Shown here: in pieces, positions 63,101 to 64,000 of the stretch
Layout of the letters: every line of letters begins with the position of its first letter
Numbering within the stretch: the stretch's first letter is position 1
Source: Planctomycetota bacterium
Lineage (GTDB): Bacteria > Planctomycetota > PLA2
Assembly: GCA_021776735.1 (NCBI GenBank)
Contig: JAJFFH010000058.1
Span: 93,046-157,045, forward strand
Length of the DNA: 64,000 bases
Reading direction: 5' to 3'
Notes under the pieces: model-generated
The model's input: the letters and a program-made list of their open reading frames with translations, nothing else
The model's database searches: none
What the model was told of the DNA's origin: nothing
Translations under genes and position numbers: made by a program

Positions 63101-63872
63101 CTCCATGGGCGTTCTGGCAAGCTGGCTGCTACAGGGGACGGGTGTTCCCCTCCAAGCGATGACCGCGTCGCCCAAGACCAACGCCGATTACTTCACCATG
63201 TTCACGTGGGGCGCTGCGTGGGGTCCGGTCCTCGCCGATACCGTTTGCCTCGCCACCACTTACAAGGTCCTCCGTCTTAGCGGGGACAAGGGCCCTTGGG
63301 CAGACTGCATACTTGGTACGTTCCAGCTCGCGTTGGCAACCGTGACGGCCCTGACGATGGCCGATCGCCGCGCTCAATTCGAGGGCTACAGCCGCATCAC
63401 CGAGGCAGAGGTCATCTTGCCGGCCTTTCCGTACGTGCTGCAGCCCGTGGTGACCGTGCCCGACGTACAACTCCGCTTTCAGCTGACCGCGGCTCTTCTG
63501 GTCGTGGACCTGGGCTGCGACCTCGGCACGGGCGCGCTCAAACTCGCGGCCGCTTGCAGTACGCCTCCAATCCGATTCATCGGCGCCACCTTCACAAATG
63601 AGACCACGAGTACCGAATGGAAGCCACAGGTCGCATACGAGACGACGTTCGGCGAGGTCCGCAGAATCTACCTGGCCGCTCCCAGCCAGACCGACACCGA
63701 CCGCCGGCTCATCGCGAACGTGACCAAGATCACGATCTCCGACCCCGACAACGCCTATCCCTCGGTCACGAGGTCTGTTCCTGCGGGAGCCTCGGCCATA
63801 GTCTCGATGGCTGCGACGCTCGTCGATGACGAGGGCGCCCTAAGCGTCGAGATCGTGATCGGCGCCCAGTAG
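60141..63872 (+). CDS. 1243-residue multidomain protein of unknown function
   Basis: The N-terminal 400 residues look like a beta-propeller with weakly repeated strands (LLAFYAGPNLYVFAHYG, DGPDVFYYDTSDQVARLSQ). A bacterial Ig-like domain follows at about 410-510 (VNAAGVALPNTAVSLEV). A long helical region (about 560-1130) includes an amphipathic stretch (DAVNVFIQGTKYLVDGCQFA, AWLRKIFDWDAILETQKVLAYF) and hydrophobic segments near residues 960-1060. The C-terminus is beta-rich. No signal peptide is seen and I recognise no family. It is translationally coupled to the tail-collar-like protein, which suggests one complex, perhaps surface-exposed or injected. Confidence 0.6.
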   Translation: MIVTSQTNPMAAAQITAQYDLIEDYQETLVPPVGATPDTLVVAYDEAGQKELLSVSKSAEKIVRFYNKPSSGSGWAREEVSVLSNARQPPTGSIDKLLAFYAGPNLYVFAHYGTSTGAANVAGMVRTPARQWLALDLEGELGNSLTSMSQTDFLVCDQGQAFLYGVSTSTGPTSPLFVVAATAGKNLTQIHQSWAKDGSYSLLPGSGDDELTVLGLDEDTASFRGASVRHGRLEIGPASSYNLGLGPLSSEQVCAIPFSGSSPGFLLRTIAGQLLLVTGYNEGAAPTTTTLTTSDTSGPEEVSQVVAGTDSSGSTFVFAAQAPTADEPTQALWLLRQTAGASGFDAWVPLGTTVTAIAAYGPTNDGPDVFYYDTSDQVARLSQAAGDTLWDVATLAVAAPPGKDGPAPANTYTMELSPVNAAGVALPNTAVSLEVDRATMLNVNGIATPCAPGQPVPATSDPMGRVTVAGTATALYAPTITATVPGIAPCSFSADVHAHAKLARATSADVEGLGVPPGNAQQVTGPINELAKAAAALQGAPPTPRSGTTFTLSFSDHVVVCRKAEPPPELEGIAAIFGDVAHYFSQELDDLEKITVNIVDDAVNVFIQGTKYLVDGCQFALEEASEVAKCIELILLHAAEAAADVIGEAIAWLRKIFDWDAILETQKVLAYFVNQALDNARNDLEGAKAVLPRGVEKAKSEISGAFEKLEASFGGLTVNQVSPKASSNPYLDNGSGAPVIGAPGLTAAYSRHSVRCNYARTKLLSGQATIRRPSEAQPRGTAPQTVIDFFEKAFPDTSKLENGFHAAKEPFVHTTGGLFDTALVDLLTACEDLIDATLDGAEVLLEGILHLAEDGLSDFQKLLNHDIEVPVVSSLFQAIADEPLTLLNGATLALAIPLTVLSEVITQQPPFPDASTILSQDIPWVSPPGPGTPAPDTTATLDPAVAEGLAAAFLCVSIDYAALDMALDTAAAMGSQDVDSDVTTLLSSMGVLASWLLQGTGVPLQAMTASPKTNADYFTMFTWGAAWGPVLADTVCLATTYKVLRLSGDKGPWADCILGTFQLALATVTALTMADRRAQFEGYSRITEAEVILPAFPYVLQPVVTVPDVQLRFQLTAALLVVDLGCDLGTGALKLAAACSTPPIRFIGATFTNETTSTEWKPQVAYETTFGEVRRIYLAAPSQTDTDRRLIANVTKITISDPDNAYPSVTRSVPAGASAIVSMAATLVDDEGALSVEIVIGAQ

Positions 63873-64000
63873 CACGCTCCCGTTCTGTCCAAGAATTCGG
63901 CCGACCCGAGCATGTCCCCGAAAACCAGATCCACGCCCCGATTCTCCGCCCAACACGCGAGTTTCGACTCTACGCCGCCTCGCCGCTTGCGTCAATCGGA
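63873..64000. other. End of window, nothing identified
   Basis: The last 128 bases contain no recognisable gene or hairpin. Confidence 0.4.

Overview
The window is GC-rich, densely coded DNA that looks like a chromosomal segment of a Planctomycetota-type bacterium. The reasons are two ECF sigma factors fused to a membrane anchor and Ig-like carboxypeptidase-regulatory domains, many secreted HEAT-repeat and FG-GAP/VCBS proteins, a pair of secreted DUF1570-like proteins, and Rab-like small GTPase operons. The phylum is my inference; no rRNA or housekeeping marker is present. About half the well-defined genes have a -10-like hexamer 6-10 nt before the start codon, which suggests leaderless mRNAs.

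Layout. 1-10 kb: a fused LeuD-LeuC dehydratase, a DMT permease, a thioredoxin-fold protein with an in-frame UGA, a large secreted HEAT protein and a lipoprotein. 10-23 kb: a 1213-residue IPT/TIG lipoprotein, a secreted alpha/beta hydrolase, the DUF1570-like pair, a PNGase F-like protein, a DUF481 outer-membrane protein and MscS. 23-28.5 kb: a translationally coupled operon (coiled coil, membrane protein with a C-terminal OmpA-like region, Rab-like GTPase, sensor-like partner) and a second GTPase-partner pair. 28.6-35 kb: an MBOAT acyltransferase, a NlpC/CHAP-like secreted protein, a TPR/beta-barrel protein, a VCBS protein with an in-frame UGA, a DUF433/DUF5615 toxin-antitoxin pair and a methyltransferase. 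35-46 kb: two sigma-factor/receptor fusions enclosing a secreted hydrolase-PDZ protein, a NorC/NorB-like operon and a HEAT protein. 46-52 kb: a TIR-TM-WD40 protein and another VCBS protein with an in-frame UGA. 52-64 kb is more mosaic: an XRE/Fic pair of the mobile mystery type, an EB_dh-like heme-binding lipoprotein, a cyclase, an aminoglycoside phosphotransferase-like kinase, half of a tRNA-Met gene, a broken ASCH gene plus a TIR-effector protein between imperfect direct repeats, a triple tail-collar protein and a 1243-residue companion.

Three observations stand out. First, three secreted proteins carry in-frame UGA codons where a redox cysteine is expected. Two of them share the motif Sec-Cys-[IV]-G followed by a hairpin of identical geometry, which suggests an undescribed selenoprotein family. 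Second, a conserved ~20-bp sequence (core CGGACGGCGAT) occurs at least 14 times exactly, in both strands, inside genes in frame and as inverted pairs between genes. This resembles a DNA uptake sequence, and it is absent from the last 12 kb. Third, the ASCH/TIR block next to the broken tRNA looks like a defence cargo, and its TIR protein ends in a large domain of unknown function.
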